A stretch of DNA of 64,000 nt from Eubacteriales bacterium (GCA_030525875.1 JAUNDV010000002.1:58563-122562), one strand, 5' to 3'. Shown: positions 17,206 to 27,119, counted from the first letter of the stretch. Numbers and translations: made by a program. Notes: a model not told the origin generated them from the sequence alone.

Positions 17206-19001
17206 AAAAATATCTAAGCCGTGAAAATGTTACAGAGCTGCTAATACTTGCAGTAATTGTATTTTTTGCATTTTTTATCAATAGGGATATAGAGATAAAG
17301 GGGTTATATATGGACGATCTCTATATGTGGTCGTGCTATGGAGAACAGTCACTGCTGGAATTTGCATTTCCTATAGGCACATCAACCAGATTCAGGCCTG
17401 TTTACTGGCTTATGACATACCTGCAGATGGCAATTATAGGAAATCATATAAGCTGGTTTGTCCCATTTAATATCATATGCAATATAATCGTTGCGTTTAC
17501 AGTTTATTTTATAGGAAAGGCCATAGTCAAAAATCGTTTTTTGTCACTGGCAGCTTCTCTTTGTTACTTAAGCTCACGTTTTGCCTATTATCAGATAGGA
17601 CAGGCACTCGGACTTATGGAAACCATGGCTATATTTATGGCTTTAATAATTCTCTATCTTTTATATAAGTATATGAATATGGATAATCTTGAGACTTTTA
17701 AGGAGGTCAGGGATAGCTCAGTAAAGACAGAGAATTCAAGACTTGAGATATTGTTTAGAAATCCGGGTGAGATATATTACTTTGGCGCACTTATAATATA
17801 TTTTCTGCTTGTATTTGTACATGAGAGATATTTAAGCCTGCTCCCTCTTTTTTATCTTACACTTATTGTTAAGCTGCTTAGACATAAAAAGGAATATAAG
17901 AAGGAGTATTTAAAAGAAAATATAAGACTTTGGGTTGCACCTGTAATTACCTTCGTTGTTATTTTCATAATAAGAAAGCTTGCGATAGGAAGTGCCATAC
18001 CTGCTGGAACCGGTGGAACAGAGGTAACAGAGACCTTCAACATAAAGGATGCCATAGGCTATGCGCTTGACCAGGTTATGTATATATTTGGTGTTAATGC
18101 AGGACCTGAGCATCTATGTGGTCTGCCATGGGATATGAGTCCGGTATTTATAAAATATCTAACAAAGCTAAGCGTTTTAGCGCTTTTTATAATATGCGGA
18201 ATGTATGCCGTAACAATGCTTTTAGATCTTGGAAGTAAGGAAGAGGGAGCTAAGGCTCGTTTTTGTAGAAATCTCTCTAATTCATTGTTATTTGTAGGAT
18301 TTATAGCACTTTGCATAGCCTGCTCATCAGTTACTATAAGAGTAGAAATGAGATGGATCTACGTTTCATACACAGCAGCACTCCTCTTCGCTTTGTATAT
18401 GATAAGGGAAATATGCGATATATATATGAAGATTTCAGCAGATGAGGCAGAAAAGTATAAGGATTCTGAAAATGCAGACGCACTTAAAAATCTTAATGAA
18501 GCCGAAAGACAGCTATATGAAAAGGAAAAAGCTGGAAATGTCTTTAGAAGATCTTCTTTGATGGTAACAGAAAAGTGGATGAGTCCTAAAATAATTTCAG
18601 CAATAATAGGAGGCATATTTATTTTTTACTGTGTACTTTCGATTAGTACAAATGCCTTTTACAGACAGTATTATCCTAAGCTTTATTTTTGGCCGGATCA
18701 GCTTAGGATGAATTCACTTGCTGAGGAAACTGTTGAAAGCCACGGCACTGAGTATGTTATTGGCAAGGATATCTACATTTTGGAAAATACCTACAATATG
18801 TCACAGTTTTATGCGGATACCTTCTTCAAGACCTTCGATAAGGAAAAGAAGGCCGAGGGAACAAAGGTGCACTTTATAAATAATCTGAATGAGATACCTG
18901 TATCAAAAAGGAATACAGAGGATATCATTATAATAAGGGAAATACCTGAGAGAAACGCATATGAAAATATAACGGAGAAGGTAAAAGAGGCGAATATGTA
19001 A
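17202..19001 (+). CDS. Multi-pass membrane protein, possible GT-C glycosyltransferase
   Basis: 599 residues with about ten hydrophobic segments and a soluble tail after residue about 490. The first external loop carries GLYMDDLYMWSCYGE, and the DD pair fits the acidic catalytic motif seen in GT-C enzymes. A downstream RFRPVYW segment resembles the acceptor loop of polymer-modifying members. It is translationally coupled to the preceding GT-C-like gene, so the two may act on the same glycan. The precise function is unassigned. Confidence 0.65.
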   Translation: MKKYLSRENVTELLILAVIVFFAFFINRDIEIKGLYMDDLYMWSCYGEQSLLEFAFPIGTSTRFRPVYWLMTYLQMAIIGNHISWFVPFNIICNIIVAFTVYFIGKAIVKNRFLSLAASLCYLSSRFAYYQIGQALGLMETMAIFMALIILYLLYKYMNMDNLETFKEVRDSSVKTENSRLEILFRNPGEIYYFGALIIYFLLVFVHERYLSLLPLFYLTLIVKLLRHKKEYKKEYLKENIRLWVAPVITFVVIFIIRKLAIGSAIPAGTGGTEVTETFNIKDAIGYALDQVMYIFGVNAGPEHLCGLPWDMSPVFIKYLTKLSVLALFIICGMYAVTMLLDLGSKEEGAKARFCRNLSNSLLFVGFIALCIACSSVTIRVEMRWIYVSYTAALLFALYMIREICDIYMKISADEAEKYKDSENADALKNLNEAERQLYEKEKAGNVFRRSSLMVTEKWMSPKIISAIIGGIFIFYCVLSISTNAFYRQYYPKLYFWPDQLRMNSLAEETVESHGTEYVIGKDIYILENTYNMSQFYADTFFKTFDKEKKAEGTKVHFINNLNEIPVSKRNTEDIIIIREIPERNAYENITEKVKEANM

Positions 19002-19142
19002 GCTGCTTGAAACGTCTATTTTAATATGTTAAAGTAAATATTTAATTATCTATCATACTAACTTGATTTTTCAATGCTTTACAGATATTATTATCTTGCT
19101 AAAGCCCTACAGGCTTATTTTTTTGCAAAGGATGTTTTGGGA

Positions 19143-20093
19143 ATGGAAAAGAACAAATCTTATGGAATACTACCCTTCATAGCATATTTTAATATCTGCT
19201 TTTTCTGGGGAACCTCAGCTGTAGCAAATAAGATAGGAGCTACTGCTCTTGGTGCACTTACAATGGGTGCTGTACGTTTTCTTACAGCTTCGTTTTTTGT
19301 AATCATATGGCTGATTATCAGGAAAGCCTCACTTAAGATGTCAAAACATGATTTTATTGTTTTAACATTTTCAGGCTTTATGATGTATTTCCTTAACACC
19401 CTGCTCATACTTGTAGTTTCAAGAATGGTTGATTCAAGTATAAGTACAGTTGTACTGTGTATCGTTTCCGTTTATATAATACTTATTGATTCTATCTGGC
19501 AAAGGAAAATGCAGGTCGGTTTAATAGGTATTATCGGAATAGTACTCTGCTTCATAGGCGTTGCAATCACAGTTATATTTGAGCTTTTTTCTGATACCGG
19601 CTCTAGTGTCTTTGGCATTATCCTGCTTATATTTACACCTATATGCTGGGGTATAGGCAGTGTTGTATTGAAAAACAGCGAAGTAAAGGCAAGCTCTGAA
19701 CAGCAGCTATTCATCCAGTCTGTTGTCCCTGCTATACTTTTTACTTTGATAACTCTTATTACAGGGGAATACAAATCTGCTGATTTCACTGCTTCCGGAA
19801 TTCTGGCTGGTATGTATATGGGAGTTGCAGATTCTATTATAGGCCTTGGTTCATTTATTTTCCTTCTTAAAATATGGAGAACCTCGGTTGTATCAACCTA
19901 TGCATTTGTTAACCCGATAGTTGGTATTTTTATGAGCCGTCTTATCCTAGGTGAGGCAATTACAGCAAATAAGATAATTGGAATGCTTGTTATTCTTTTT
20001 GGTGTATATCTCATCCAGAATGAAAAAAATATATTCAAAAAGCTCTCTGCTTTATATGTCAGAAAGCAGGTGAAGGAACAGATGAAGAAATAA
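19143..20093 (+). CDS. EamA/DMT-family transporter
   Basis: About ten hydrophobic helices arranged as two EamA repeats, with the N-terminal FFWGTSAVANKIG segment and the second-repeat CWGIGSVVLKNSEV segment. These proteins usually export metabolites or nucleotide-sugar-like compounds; the substrate is unknown. The ATG at 19143 (316 residues) is chosen because AAAGGATG lies 8 bases upstream. The longer form from 19074 has no ribosome binding site. It is the last gene before a strong terminator. Confidence 0.85.
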   Translation: MEKNKSYGILPFIAYFNICFFWGTSAVANKIGATALGALTMGAVRFLTASFFVIIWLIIRKASLKMSKHDFIVLTFSGFMMYFLNTLLILVVSRMVDSSISTVVLCIVSVYIILIDSIWQRKMQVGLIGIIGIVLCFIGVAITVIFELFSDTGSSVFGIILLIFTPICWGIGSVVLKNSEVKASSEQQLFIQSVVPAILFTLITLITGEYKSADFTASGILAGMYMGVADSIIGLGSFIFLLKIWRTSVVSTYAFVNPIVGIFMSRLILGEAITANKIIGMLVILFGVYLIQNEKNIFKKLSALYVRKQVKEQMKK

Positions 20094-20124
20094 AAACTGA
20101 ATAAATAAAACATGAACAAATAAA

Positions 20125-20157
20125 AATACAAGATGTCAGGTCATCTTGTATTTTTTT
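20125..20157 (+). terminator. Rho-independent terminator after the DMT transporter
   Basis: AATACAAGATG (20125-20135) pairs perfectly with CATCTTGTATT (20142-20152) around a 6-base loop, followed by a T run to 20157. Confidence 0.9.
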
Positions 20158-20194
20158 AAACAATTATGTAAGGTAACTTAAGTTGACTGTAAGC

Positions 20195-20236
20195 TGGATT
20201 TTGTATTACTGTACTAATATAATTAATACAGTAATA
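20195..20236 (+). promoter_or_regulatory. Promoter with 33-bp palindromic operator for the YtrA-type regulator
   Basis: A TATAAT (20218-20223) lies at the centre of a palindrome spanning 20204-20236, in which 14 of 16 arm positions are complementary. The outer arms are TATTACTGTA and TACAGTAATA. A weak -35, TGGATT, is at 20195-20200 with 17-base spacing. GntR/YtrA repressors usually bind their own promoter, so this is the expected autoregulatory site. The SD and ATG follow 15 bases later. Confidence 0.75.
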
Positions 20237-20250
20237 ATGGAAGGAGAAGT

Positions 20251-20625
20251 ATGATTAGCCTGGATTTAAAAGATAAGAGACCTATTTATGAACAGGTAAT
20301 AAGCAAATTCAAAGAGCTTATGGCTCTTGGTATACTTCCTGAAAACTCACAGCTTCCGAGTGTAAGAACCCTGGCATGTGAGCTAAGTATAAATCCAAAC
20401 ACTATTCAGAGAGCTTATGCAGAACTGGAGAGAGAGGGATATATCTATTCTGTCAAGGGAAGAGGTTCCTTTGTTACCGAGTGCGAGAGACTTAGAGATC
20501 TGAGGATAGATGAGATTAAGGAAGAGCTTATAAATATAGTTGAAGAGGCTTGCAGCCTTGGCATAAGTGATGAAGAGATAATAAAGGTTGTAAAGCGTGC
20601 TATAGGAACAGGAGATATGAAATGA
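20251..20625 (+). CDS. GntR-family regulator, YtrA subfamily
   Basis: The 124-residue protein has an N-terminal winged helix (PIYEQVISKFKELM, LPSVRTLACELSINPNT, IYSVKGRGSFV) and only a short C-terminal helical region, which defines the YtrA group without a sugar- or acid-binding domain. Such genes sit first in ABC transporter operons and repress them. Here it precedes, and overlaps by four bases, an ABC ATPase. GGAAGGAG lies just before the ATG. A palindromic operator covers its promoter. Confidence 0.93.
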   Translation: MISLDLKDKRPIYEQVISKFKELMALGILPENSQLPSVRTLACELSINPNTIQRAYAELEREGYIYSVKGRGSFVTECERLRDLRIDEIKEELINIVEEACSLGISDEEIIKVVKRAIGTGDMK

Positions 20626-21542
20626 TAGAAGCAGTAAATCTTACAAAAAAATTCGATAACATAGTTGCTCTGGACAATGTTACTGCAAACATAAAGGATG
20701 GAGAAGTATTTGGACTTATTGGCACTAATGGTGCAGGAAAGTCTACATTTTTAAGATGTGCTGCAGGGATATATAAGCCAGATGGTGGCGATATAAAGAT
20801 AAATGGGGAAAGTGTTTTTGAAAATAAGGCAATAAAGAGCAGGTTTTTCTTTATTTCAGATGATCAGTATTTCTTCCCAAATGCAAACGCACTGGACATG
20901 GCAGCTTCATATAGAAATACATACACAAATTTTGATATGAACAGGTATAGAAAACTCCTTAAGGAATTTGGACTTGATGAAAGAAGAAAAATACACACTT
21001 TTTCAAAGGGAATGAAGAAGCAGGTATCTATAATTTTAGCACTTTCTGCCATGACAGAATATATTTTCTGTGATGAAACCTTTGATGGTCTGGATCCTGT
21101 GATGAGACAGGCTGTTAAATCACTTTTTGCATATGATATGGAAAGCAGAGGACTTACACCTATTATAGCCTCTCACAACTTAAGAGAGCTGGAGGATATA
21201 TGTGATCACGTTGGTCTGCTTCACAAGGGAGGAATACTTCTGTCAAAGGATCTTGATGATCTGAAACTTGGTATACATAAGGTCCAGTGTGTACTTAAGG
21301 ATGGAATGAATGAAAAACAGCTCTTTGGCGATTCAATTGTAAAGCTTGAAAGAAGGGGAAGACTCATAAATATTATTTTAAAGGGCGAAGAGGATGAGAT
21401 AAGAGCAAGACTTGAAGCATCTGAACCAGTTTTCTATGAGCTTCTTCCACTGTCACTTGAAGAAATATTTATAACTGAAACAGAGGTCGTTGGATATGAT
21501 GTTAAGAAGCTGATACTCGGCGAATCTCAGGAGCAGGAATAA
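20622..21542 (+). CDS. ABC transporter ATP-binding protein (ABC-2 type system)
   Basis: 306 residues with Walker A GTNGAGKST, the FSKGMKKQ signature and the Walker B FCDETFDGLD. It is the motor for the permease encoded next. The C-terminal 90 residues extend past the ATPase core, as in YtrB/bacitracin-type systems. The start overlaps the regulator stop (ATGA). Regulation through the YtrA-type repressor is expected. The transported compound is unknown; cell-envelope stress or peptide export is common for this class. Confidence 0.92.
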   Translation: MIEAVNLTKKFDNIVALDNVTANIKDGEVFGLIGTNGAGKSTFLRCAAGIYKPDGGDIKINGESVFENKAIKSRFFFISDDQYFFPNANALDMAASYRNTYTNFDMNRYRKLLKEFGLDERRKIHTFSKGMKKQVSIILALSAMTEYIFCDETFDGLDPVMRQAVKSLFAYDMESRGLTPIIASHNLRELEDICDHVGLLHKGGILLSKDLDDLKLGIHKVQCVLKDGMNEKQLFGDSIVKLERRGRLINIILKGEEDEIRARLEASEPVFYELLPLSLEEIFITETEVVGYDVKKLILGESQEQE

Positions 21543-21569
21543 GAAAAACAGGATTTGGAGTATGGAGAT

Positions 21570-23600
21570 ATGATAGAAAAATTAAAAATAAAGAAAAATG
21601 AAAATGTAAAAGAAAATCTGTGCCAGAATCAGTTTTTAGCCATCTTGAGAGAAGAATTTCATTATAATATAGGAACTCTTTTGTTTGGACTGCTGGCAAT
21701 GTTTTTTAACTATCCATTGAATCTGGCTCTGCGTCTTAGCAATGAGATAGACAGGTTTAACAGTATGGGAGTGGATTATCAAAGCTTTGGATATACTACC
21801 TCACATATAAGCATGGCTGAAGAAAAGCTTAGATATGTTATGGAAAATATAACTAATGGAATCCTCAGGGGAGACAGGGAAGCTTTCCTCATGATTATCT
21901 TAGTTGTAATTGCCATAATAAGTGCAAGAAGTATGTTTAAGCATTTATTTTCAAAAAAAACCACAGATTTTTATTTTAGCCAGCCGGTCTCAAGAGTAAA
22001 GAGATATATGGTGAATTATGTAGGAGGACTGCTTATTGGTGCTATATGTTTGACTGTAGGATATATTATGGCACTTCTTGTGGCAGCAGGTTACCATGTG
22101 GAAAATATCCAGATATATGAAAGCATAAAGATAAGCCTTGGATATTTTGTGATGTATGCACTTACCTATACTATTTCGGTTGTGGCTATGATAATGACAG
22201 GAAATGCACTGGCGGCAGCAGGAGCGGTCCTTTGCTTTTTCTTCTTTTTCCCATTTGTAGATGCCATTGTTTCAGGGCTCAAGGCGTATTATCTTAGCTT
22301 TTATGTTTCTGAAGATATAGGACTTATATATTTATCACCATTATTTATAATGGCAGAGTATTTTGATGGTATTGCATCAACGAAGGAAATCCCTTTGGCA
22401 CTTGTAAGAAATGCAGGTATTGCGACGGTTATTCTTGCACTTACAGGAGGCTTTTTATATAGAATAAGACCAGCTGAATCCTGTGGAAGAGCTGTTGCTT
22501 TCCAAGCGTTAAAGAGACCTATAAGGATGCTTCTTTCAATCACAGCAGGTATAGGTGCCATGACCTGGGTTGGAATGCTATATAATGACAATTTTATATG
22601 GACAGTGATTTTTGTAGTTTTAGGAGCGGTTATTACACATGCCATCCTTGAGATTATAATCAATTCTGATGTCAGAGCCTTGTTTAATAATAAGATAGAG
22701 AAGCTGGTATGTATTTTGGCAGCATTTTCAGTGATTATGATTTTTAAGTATGATGCCTTTGGATATGACAGCTATTTGCCTGATGAGAGTGCTGTAGAAG
22801 CTGTTTCAATGGACATACCTTACAATGCTTTTGAAGAAAGATGGGAGCAGAAAAGGGCTGTTTATGAGTATGAACATCTTGATTCAAGATATTCAGATGT
22901 ATATTGGACTGATTATCCTGATGTTATAGAGGATGGACTTATTTACTCGGAGCAGGCTATAGGCGCCGTTTTAAATATAGGTAAGAAGGCAATAGAGGAA
23001 AATAATACGAATAAAACTAATGAGCTTGAAGATAGTATAGCAGTAAGAGTTTGTTTTCATCTTAAAAATGGAGATAAGATAGATAGAAGATATGTTCTTA
23101 GCAATGAAGCTATGAGCGGGGAGATGGAAATACTCTTTAGCGATAAGGAGTTTAAAACTGTTATGTATCCTATTCTCACTGAAGAACCTGAGGAAATGGG
23201 TAGCTTTGGTATAGAGCTTGCCAGCGTATCAGAAAATGAGCAGGCAGAGAAAAATATTGTGGAGAAATCGGGTGAAGCAAATATTGCTCTTCCGGTTTAT
23301 CCAAAGACACAGTCTAATCAGGTCATAGGGCTTTCATTCGATAAAAATCTTGAAATGGAGCTGTTAGATGCGCTCAAGAAGGACATAATGAACATGAAGT
23401 ACTCAGACTATGAGGACTGGTGGGATGAAAATGGATATCTTAAGAAGGATATCCTGTACTATGTGACAGATGAAGCTATGAAGATCAATGAATATAATGG
23501 TGAAGATAGTGAGCTTATGGTAAATCATGCTGATGAATATCCAATTTTTGACAGCTTCACAAATGTTAAGAGCGTACTTGAAAAGTATGAAATAAAGTAA
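21570..23600 (+). CDS. ABC-2 type permease with a large C-terminal extracytoplasmic domain
   Basis: 676 residues from the ATG at 21570 (GGAG 9 bases upstream; a TTG at 21555 is less likely). Roughly 8-10 hydrophobic segments occupy residues 30-405. The early ISARSMFKHLFSKKTTDFYF region resembles ABC-2 permeases that pair with YtrB-like ATPases. A soluble acidic domain of about 270 residues follows and is probably outside the cell. This domain is much larger than in a minimal permease and could sense or bind the substrate. Partner genes are immediately upstream. Confidence 0.85.
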   Translation: MIEKLKIKKNENVKENLCQNQFLAILREEFHYNIGTLLFGLLAMFFNYPLNLALRLSNEIDRFNSMGVDYQSFGYTTSHISMAEEKLRYVMENITNGILRGDREAFLMIILVVIAIISARSMFKHLFSKKTTDFYFSQPVSRVKRYMVNYVGGLLIGAICLTVGYIMALLVAAGYHVENIQIYESIKISLGYFVMYALTYTISVVAMIMTGNALAAAGAVLCFFFFFPFVDAIVSGLKAYYLSFYVSEDIGLIYLSPLFIMAEYFDGIASTKEIPLALVRNAGIATVILALTGGFLYRIRPAESCGRAVAFQALKRPIRMLLSITAGIGAMTWVGMLYNDNFIWTVIFVVLGAVITHAILEIIINSDVRALFNNKIEKLVCILAAFSVIMIFKYDAFGYDSYLPDESAVEAVSMDIPYNAFEERWEQKRAVYEYEHLDSRYSDVYWTDYPDVIEDGLIYSEQAIGAVLNIGKKAIEENNTNKTNELEDSIAVRVCFHLKNGDKIDRRYVLSNEAMSGEMEILFSDKEFKTVMYPILTEEPEEMGSFGIELASVSENEQAEKNIVEKSGEANIALPVYPKTQSNQVIGLSFDKNLEMELLDALKKDIMNMKYSDYEDWWDENGYLKKDILYYVTDEAMKINEYNGEDSELMVNHADEYPIFDSFTNVKSVLEKYEIK

Positions 23601-23702
23601 AACTTATAAATGAAATGATGTAAAGTTTATCGTGCTTGTTAAAAAGGCTTCTATAGAATATAATGAAATGAATTAGATTAGTAATTGTAAAAGCTAAGAG
23701 GT

Positions 23703-25130
23703 ATGGATTTGAACAGACGGAAGCCTTTTGAAAGCATGTATTTTATATTGCCACTTTTAGGAGCAGTTTTTTGTTTATGGTATGTAAGCAGTGCTTCCTG
23801 TGATGTGGTTTATTCGGATTATATAAGACTTATTAATGAATATCTTCCTGATGTAACGGATTTAGAAAAGCTTTTCACTATGGATGTATTTACAAGGATT
23901 CCAGCGAGCTTTTTGCAGCGACTGATAAATGTAGAGCTGTTTGACTTCAGTGTAACCTTTGACAGACTTTGTGGAATAGCAGGACTTGTAATCTGTGCTT
24001 TTGTGCTAGCTGTATTTTCATATAGGAAAAAGCTAGGCTTCCTATGGTACAGCTTTATTATGATAATCCTGTTCTCACTTAATAAGTGGGAAATACTTTT
24101 AAACGGAACAGCCTGGGCACATCTTGTATCTTTTGGACTGTTTTTCATTTATTATTATATATTTGACAGAAGTTTTTTTGGAGACGAAAATGCTTTCTAT
24201 AAGTACAGTCTTATTTTCCTTCCATTTGTTATACTGATGTTTGCAGGAGAATATATAGCTGCATTTACAGCTGTTATGATACTGATGCTTGGATATGCAA
24301 TATATCGAAGGTTTAAAGAGGACAGCTCATACATGGGCATGTTTAGCTGGAGAGTGTATCTTGTCTGCTTTATTACGCTCATGACAGCATTTATGATATA
24401 TTTTGTAAGCCGAAGCTTTGCTGTATGGGAGCACGCAGGGGCGACAGAACTTTCAGCAATAGAGGTAATAAGGGGAAATCCTTTATTTATACCAAGATTT
24501 TTTATCAAGACCTTTGCCGGAGCAGTTATAGGACAGGAAACAATAGCTTCCTTTGCTGGTGGAAATGCATTAAGTGATAATACAGTCTTAGCCATAGGTC
24601 TGTTTGTGATAATTATTTATCTTGCAGCTATAGTTATTTTCTTTATTGGGAAAATGTATAAGAAAACACTTTTTCCTATGATGTTGTTACTTTCCGGAGG
24701 ACTTAACCATGTGATGGTAACTATCAGCAGATGGATATTCTTAAAGGAAAGCTATGCGTTAAGCTCAAGATACAGCGGACAGTTCATGATAGGTTTTATT
24801 GGTATAGTAATAATATTTGCCATTTTTACAAAAAAGAGCGATACGGGATATACATACAGAAAAAGGAATAATTTAAAAATTGTACTTCCTTTACTGATGT
24901 CACTTTTTATTGTATCAGGAAATCTCTATACCTCTTATCAGGAGGTTAAGAAGGCTCCTTACAGAGAGGCAAATTATGAAAAAATGTCAGAGATGATAGT
25001 GCATTATGAGGATTTTACAGAGGAAGAGCTTCTTAAAAATCTTGAATGGCACAAGTCTCCTGAAATGCTGTATAATGCAATAAAGATATTAAAGGAAAAT
25101 AAACTAAACGTATTTCGTGAAGATAAGTAA
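23703..25130 (+). CDS. Multi-pass membrane protein, probably glycan-related
   Basis: 475 residues with about 11 hydrophobic helices and a short hydrophilic C terminus. An early external loop contains SDYIRLINEYLPDV, and a later one has WKYPxW-free, acidic segments, so no GT-C motif can be confirmed. I do not recognise the family. It precedes rfbF by 54 bases on the same strand, so a role in surface-polysaccharide assembly or modification is inferred from position. GAGGT lies just before the ATG, at a short spacing. Confidence 0.6.
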   Translation: MDLNRRKPFESMYFILPLLGAVFCLWYVSSASCDVVYSDYIRLINEYLPDVTDLEKLFTMDVFTRIPASFLQRLINVELFDFSVTFDRLCGIAGLVICAFVLAVFSYRKKLGFLWYSFIMIILFSLNKWEILLNGTAWAHLVSFGLFFIYYYIFDRSFFGDENAFYKYSLIFLPFVILMFAGEYIAAFTAVMILMLGYAIYRRFKEDSSYMGMFSWRVYLVCFITLMTAFMIYFVSRSFAVWEHAGATELSAIEVIRGNPLFIPRFFIKTFAGAVIGQETIASFAGGNALSDNTVLAIGLFVIIIYLAAIVIFFIGKMYKKTLFPMMLLLSGGLNHVMVTISRWIFLKESYALSSRYSGQFMIGFIGIVIIFAIFTKKSDTGYTYRKRNNLKIVLPLLMSLFIVSGNLYTSYQEVKKAPYREANYEKMSEMIVHYEDFTEEELLKNLEWHKSPEMLYNAIKILKENKLNVFREDK

Positions 25131-25184
25131 AACATTGATAAGAGGGGAGGAAACACAGCTTCTATAAGTTTGTGAATATATAAA

Positions 25185-25955
25185 ATGAAGGTTGTAATTC
25201 TTGCAGGAGGCTTAGGTACAAGAATAAGTGAAGAGAGTCATCTTAGACCAAAGCCAATGATAGAGATTGGCGGAAAGCCAATATTGTGGCATATAATGAA
25301 GTACTACTCAGCTTATGGCTTTGATGAGTTTATTATATGTGCAGGATATAAGCAGTATATGATAAAGGAATATTTTGCTGATTATTTCATGCACAACTCA
25401 GATATCACCTTTGACCTTGCTACAAACCAGATGACAGTGCACAACAATAATTCTGAGAACTGGAAGGTGACTATTGTAGATACAGGTCTTAATACCATGA
25501 CGGGCGGAAGAGTTAAGCGAATAAAGAAATTTATCGGGGATGAGAGCTTTATGCTCACCTATGGAGATGGCCTTTGCAATGTAGACCTTAAAGCACTCAG
25601 GGGATTTCACGAAGCACATGGAAAGCTTGCGACTATTACAACAGTAAGTATTGCCCAGCTCAAGGGTGTGTTAGAGATAGATAGCGACAATAAGATAACA
25701 AGCTTCAGAGAAAAAGAGGACTCAGATGCATCACTTATAAATGGTGGATTTATGGTATTTGAGCCGGGTGTTTTCGATTATCTCACAGATGACAGTACAG
25801 TTCTTGAGAAGGATCCATTCAGTAAGCTTTCTGCAAACGGAGAATTGATGAGCTTCCATCACGAGGGCTTCTGGCAGTGTATGGATACACAGAGAGAAAA
25901 AGAAAAGCTTGAGAAGCTCTGGGCATCTGGAAATGCTCCATGGAAGATATGGTAA
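25185..25955 (+). CDS. rfbF: Glucose-1-phosphate cytidylyltransferase
   Basis: Makes CDP-glucose from glucose-1-phosphate and CTP, the entry to CDP-3,6-dideoxyhexoses. The nucleotidyltransferase motif AGGLGTRISEES and the KPMIEIGGKPILWHIMKYY segment (split here as KPMIEIGGKP and LWHIMKYY) match RfbF closely. The 256-residue length is standard. It is followed 14 bases later by rfbG. The end sequence NAPWKIW is typical of this enzyme. Confidence 0.95.
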   Translation: MKVVILAGGLGTRISEESHLRPKPMIEIGGKPILWHIMKYYSAYGFDEFIICAGYKQYMIKEYFADYFMHNSDITFDLATNQMTVHNNNSENWKVTIVDTGLNTMTGGRVKRIKKFIGDESFMLTYGDGLCNVDLKALRGFHEAHGKLATITTVSIAQLKGVLEIDSDNKITSFREKEDSDASLINGGFMVFEPGVFDYLTDDSTVLEKDPFSKLSANGELMSFHHEGFWQCMDTQREKEKLEKLWASGNAPWKIW

Positions 25956-25969
25956 GGAAGGAAATCTAT

Positions 25970-27112
25970 ATGAAATTTGATATAGAAAGACTTAATGATT
26001 TTTACAAGGGAAAGAAAGTCCTGTTGACTGGACATACTGGCTTTAAGGGATGCTATCTTACTGCAATATTGTCCATGCTTGGTGCTAAGGTATATGGATA
26101 TTCTCTTACGCCTCCTACAAGTCCTTCACTTTTTGAAATCATGTTTGGTGAGGGAGCTGGCAAAAATAGTGCTCATGGATTAACTTCCAAGGAAGAGAAG
26201 GCCATAAGACTTGAGGAATCATTTATAGGAGATATCAGAGATTTTGAAGCACTTAAGGCTTTTTATAACAGTACAGAGCCTGACATAGTTCTTCATCTTG
26301 CAGCCCAGCCTATAGTAAGGGATTCCTATAAGTTCCCAAGAGAGACCTATGAAACAAATGTAATGGGAACTGTAAATCTTTTAGAATGTGTAAGACTTAA
26401 TCCCTGCTGTATATCGTTTTTAAATGTTACTACTGATAAGGTATATAAAAATGAAGAGCGGGAAGGCTATGGCTACAGAGAAGATGATAAGCTGGACGGC
26501 TATGATCCATATTCAAATTCCAAGTCCTGCTCTGAGCTGGTGACACACAGCTACAGCTCATCATTTCTAGAAGCTAGGGGCATACCTGTTTCAACAGCCA
26601 GAGCTGGAAATGTTATAGGCGGAGGAGACTTTGCAAATGACAGAATTATTCCAGACTGCGTAAGGGCTATGCTTGCAAAAGAAAAAATGCTTGTAAGAAA
26701 TCCTTACAGTACAAGACCATACCAGCATGTCATGGAGCCTTTGTTTATTTATCTTACGATAGCTATGATGCAGGCTGAGGATAAAAAATATGCTGGCTGG
26801 TATAATGTAGGTCCGGATGACTGTGACTGTGTAACAACAGGAGAGCTTACAGAGCTGTTCAAAAAATATGCAGGCAAGGATTTTGAGTGGTATACTCCGG
26901 GAAAAACCGAAGGACCTCATGAGGCAAATTTCCTTAAGCTTTCAAATGAGAAGATAAAGGAAGTTTTTGACTGGAAACCGGTGTGGCATATAGACAGAGC
27001 TATAGAGGAAACTGTAAACTGGACAAAGGCATGGATGGAGTCTTCAGATAGAGCTAATTATGAAATGGCCAGACAGATAGAAAAATATATGGCTGATGTC
27101 AAATCCTTATAA
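25970..27112 (+). CDS. rfbG: CDP-glucose 4,6-dehydratase
   Basis: Converts CDP-glucose to CDP-4-keto-6-deoxyglucose using bound NAD. An extended SDR: the Rossmann loop TGHTGFKG is near residue 22, TTDKVY supplies the catalytic Thr/Asp region, and the active-site tyrosine lies in the PYSNSKSCSE motif (Tyr-X3-Lys). The ATG at 25970 has AAGGAAGG just upstream and starts at the normal RfbG N terminus. The longer frame from 25940 overlaps rfbF. It forms a pair with rfbF; the next pathway gene, rfbH, is found only 7.8 kb downstream. Confidence 0.95.
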   Translation: MKFDIERLNDFYKGKKVLLTGHTGFKGCYLTAILSMLGAKVYGYSLTPPTSPSLFEIMFGEGAGKNSAHGLTSKEEKAIRLEESFIGDIRDFEALKAFYNSTEPDIVLHLAAQPIVRDSYKFPRETYETNVMGTVNLLECVRLNPCCISFLNVTTDKVYKNEEREGYGYREDDKLDGYDPYSNSKSCSELVTHSYSSSFLEARGIPVSTARAGNVIGGGDFANDRIIPDCVRAMLAKEKMLVRNPYSTRPYQHVMEPLFIYLTIAMMQAEDKKYAGWYNVGPDDCDCVTTGELTELFKKYAGKDFEWYTPGKTEGPHEANFLKLSNEKIKEVFDWKPVWHIDRAIEETVNWTKAWMESSDRANYEMARQIEKYMADVKSL

Positions 27113-27119
27113 TTAGGTA

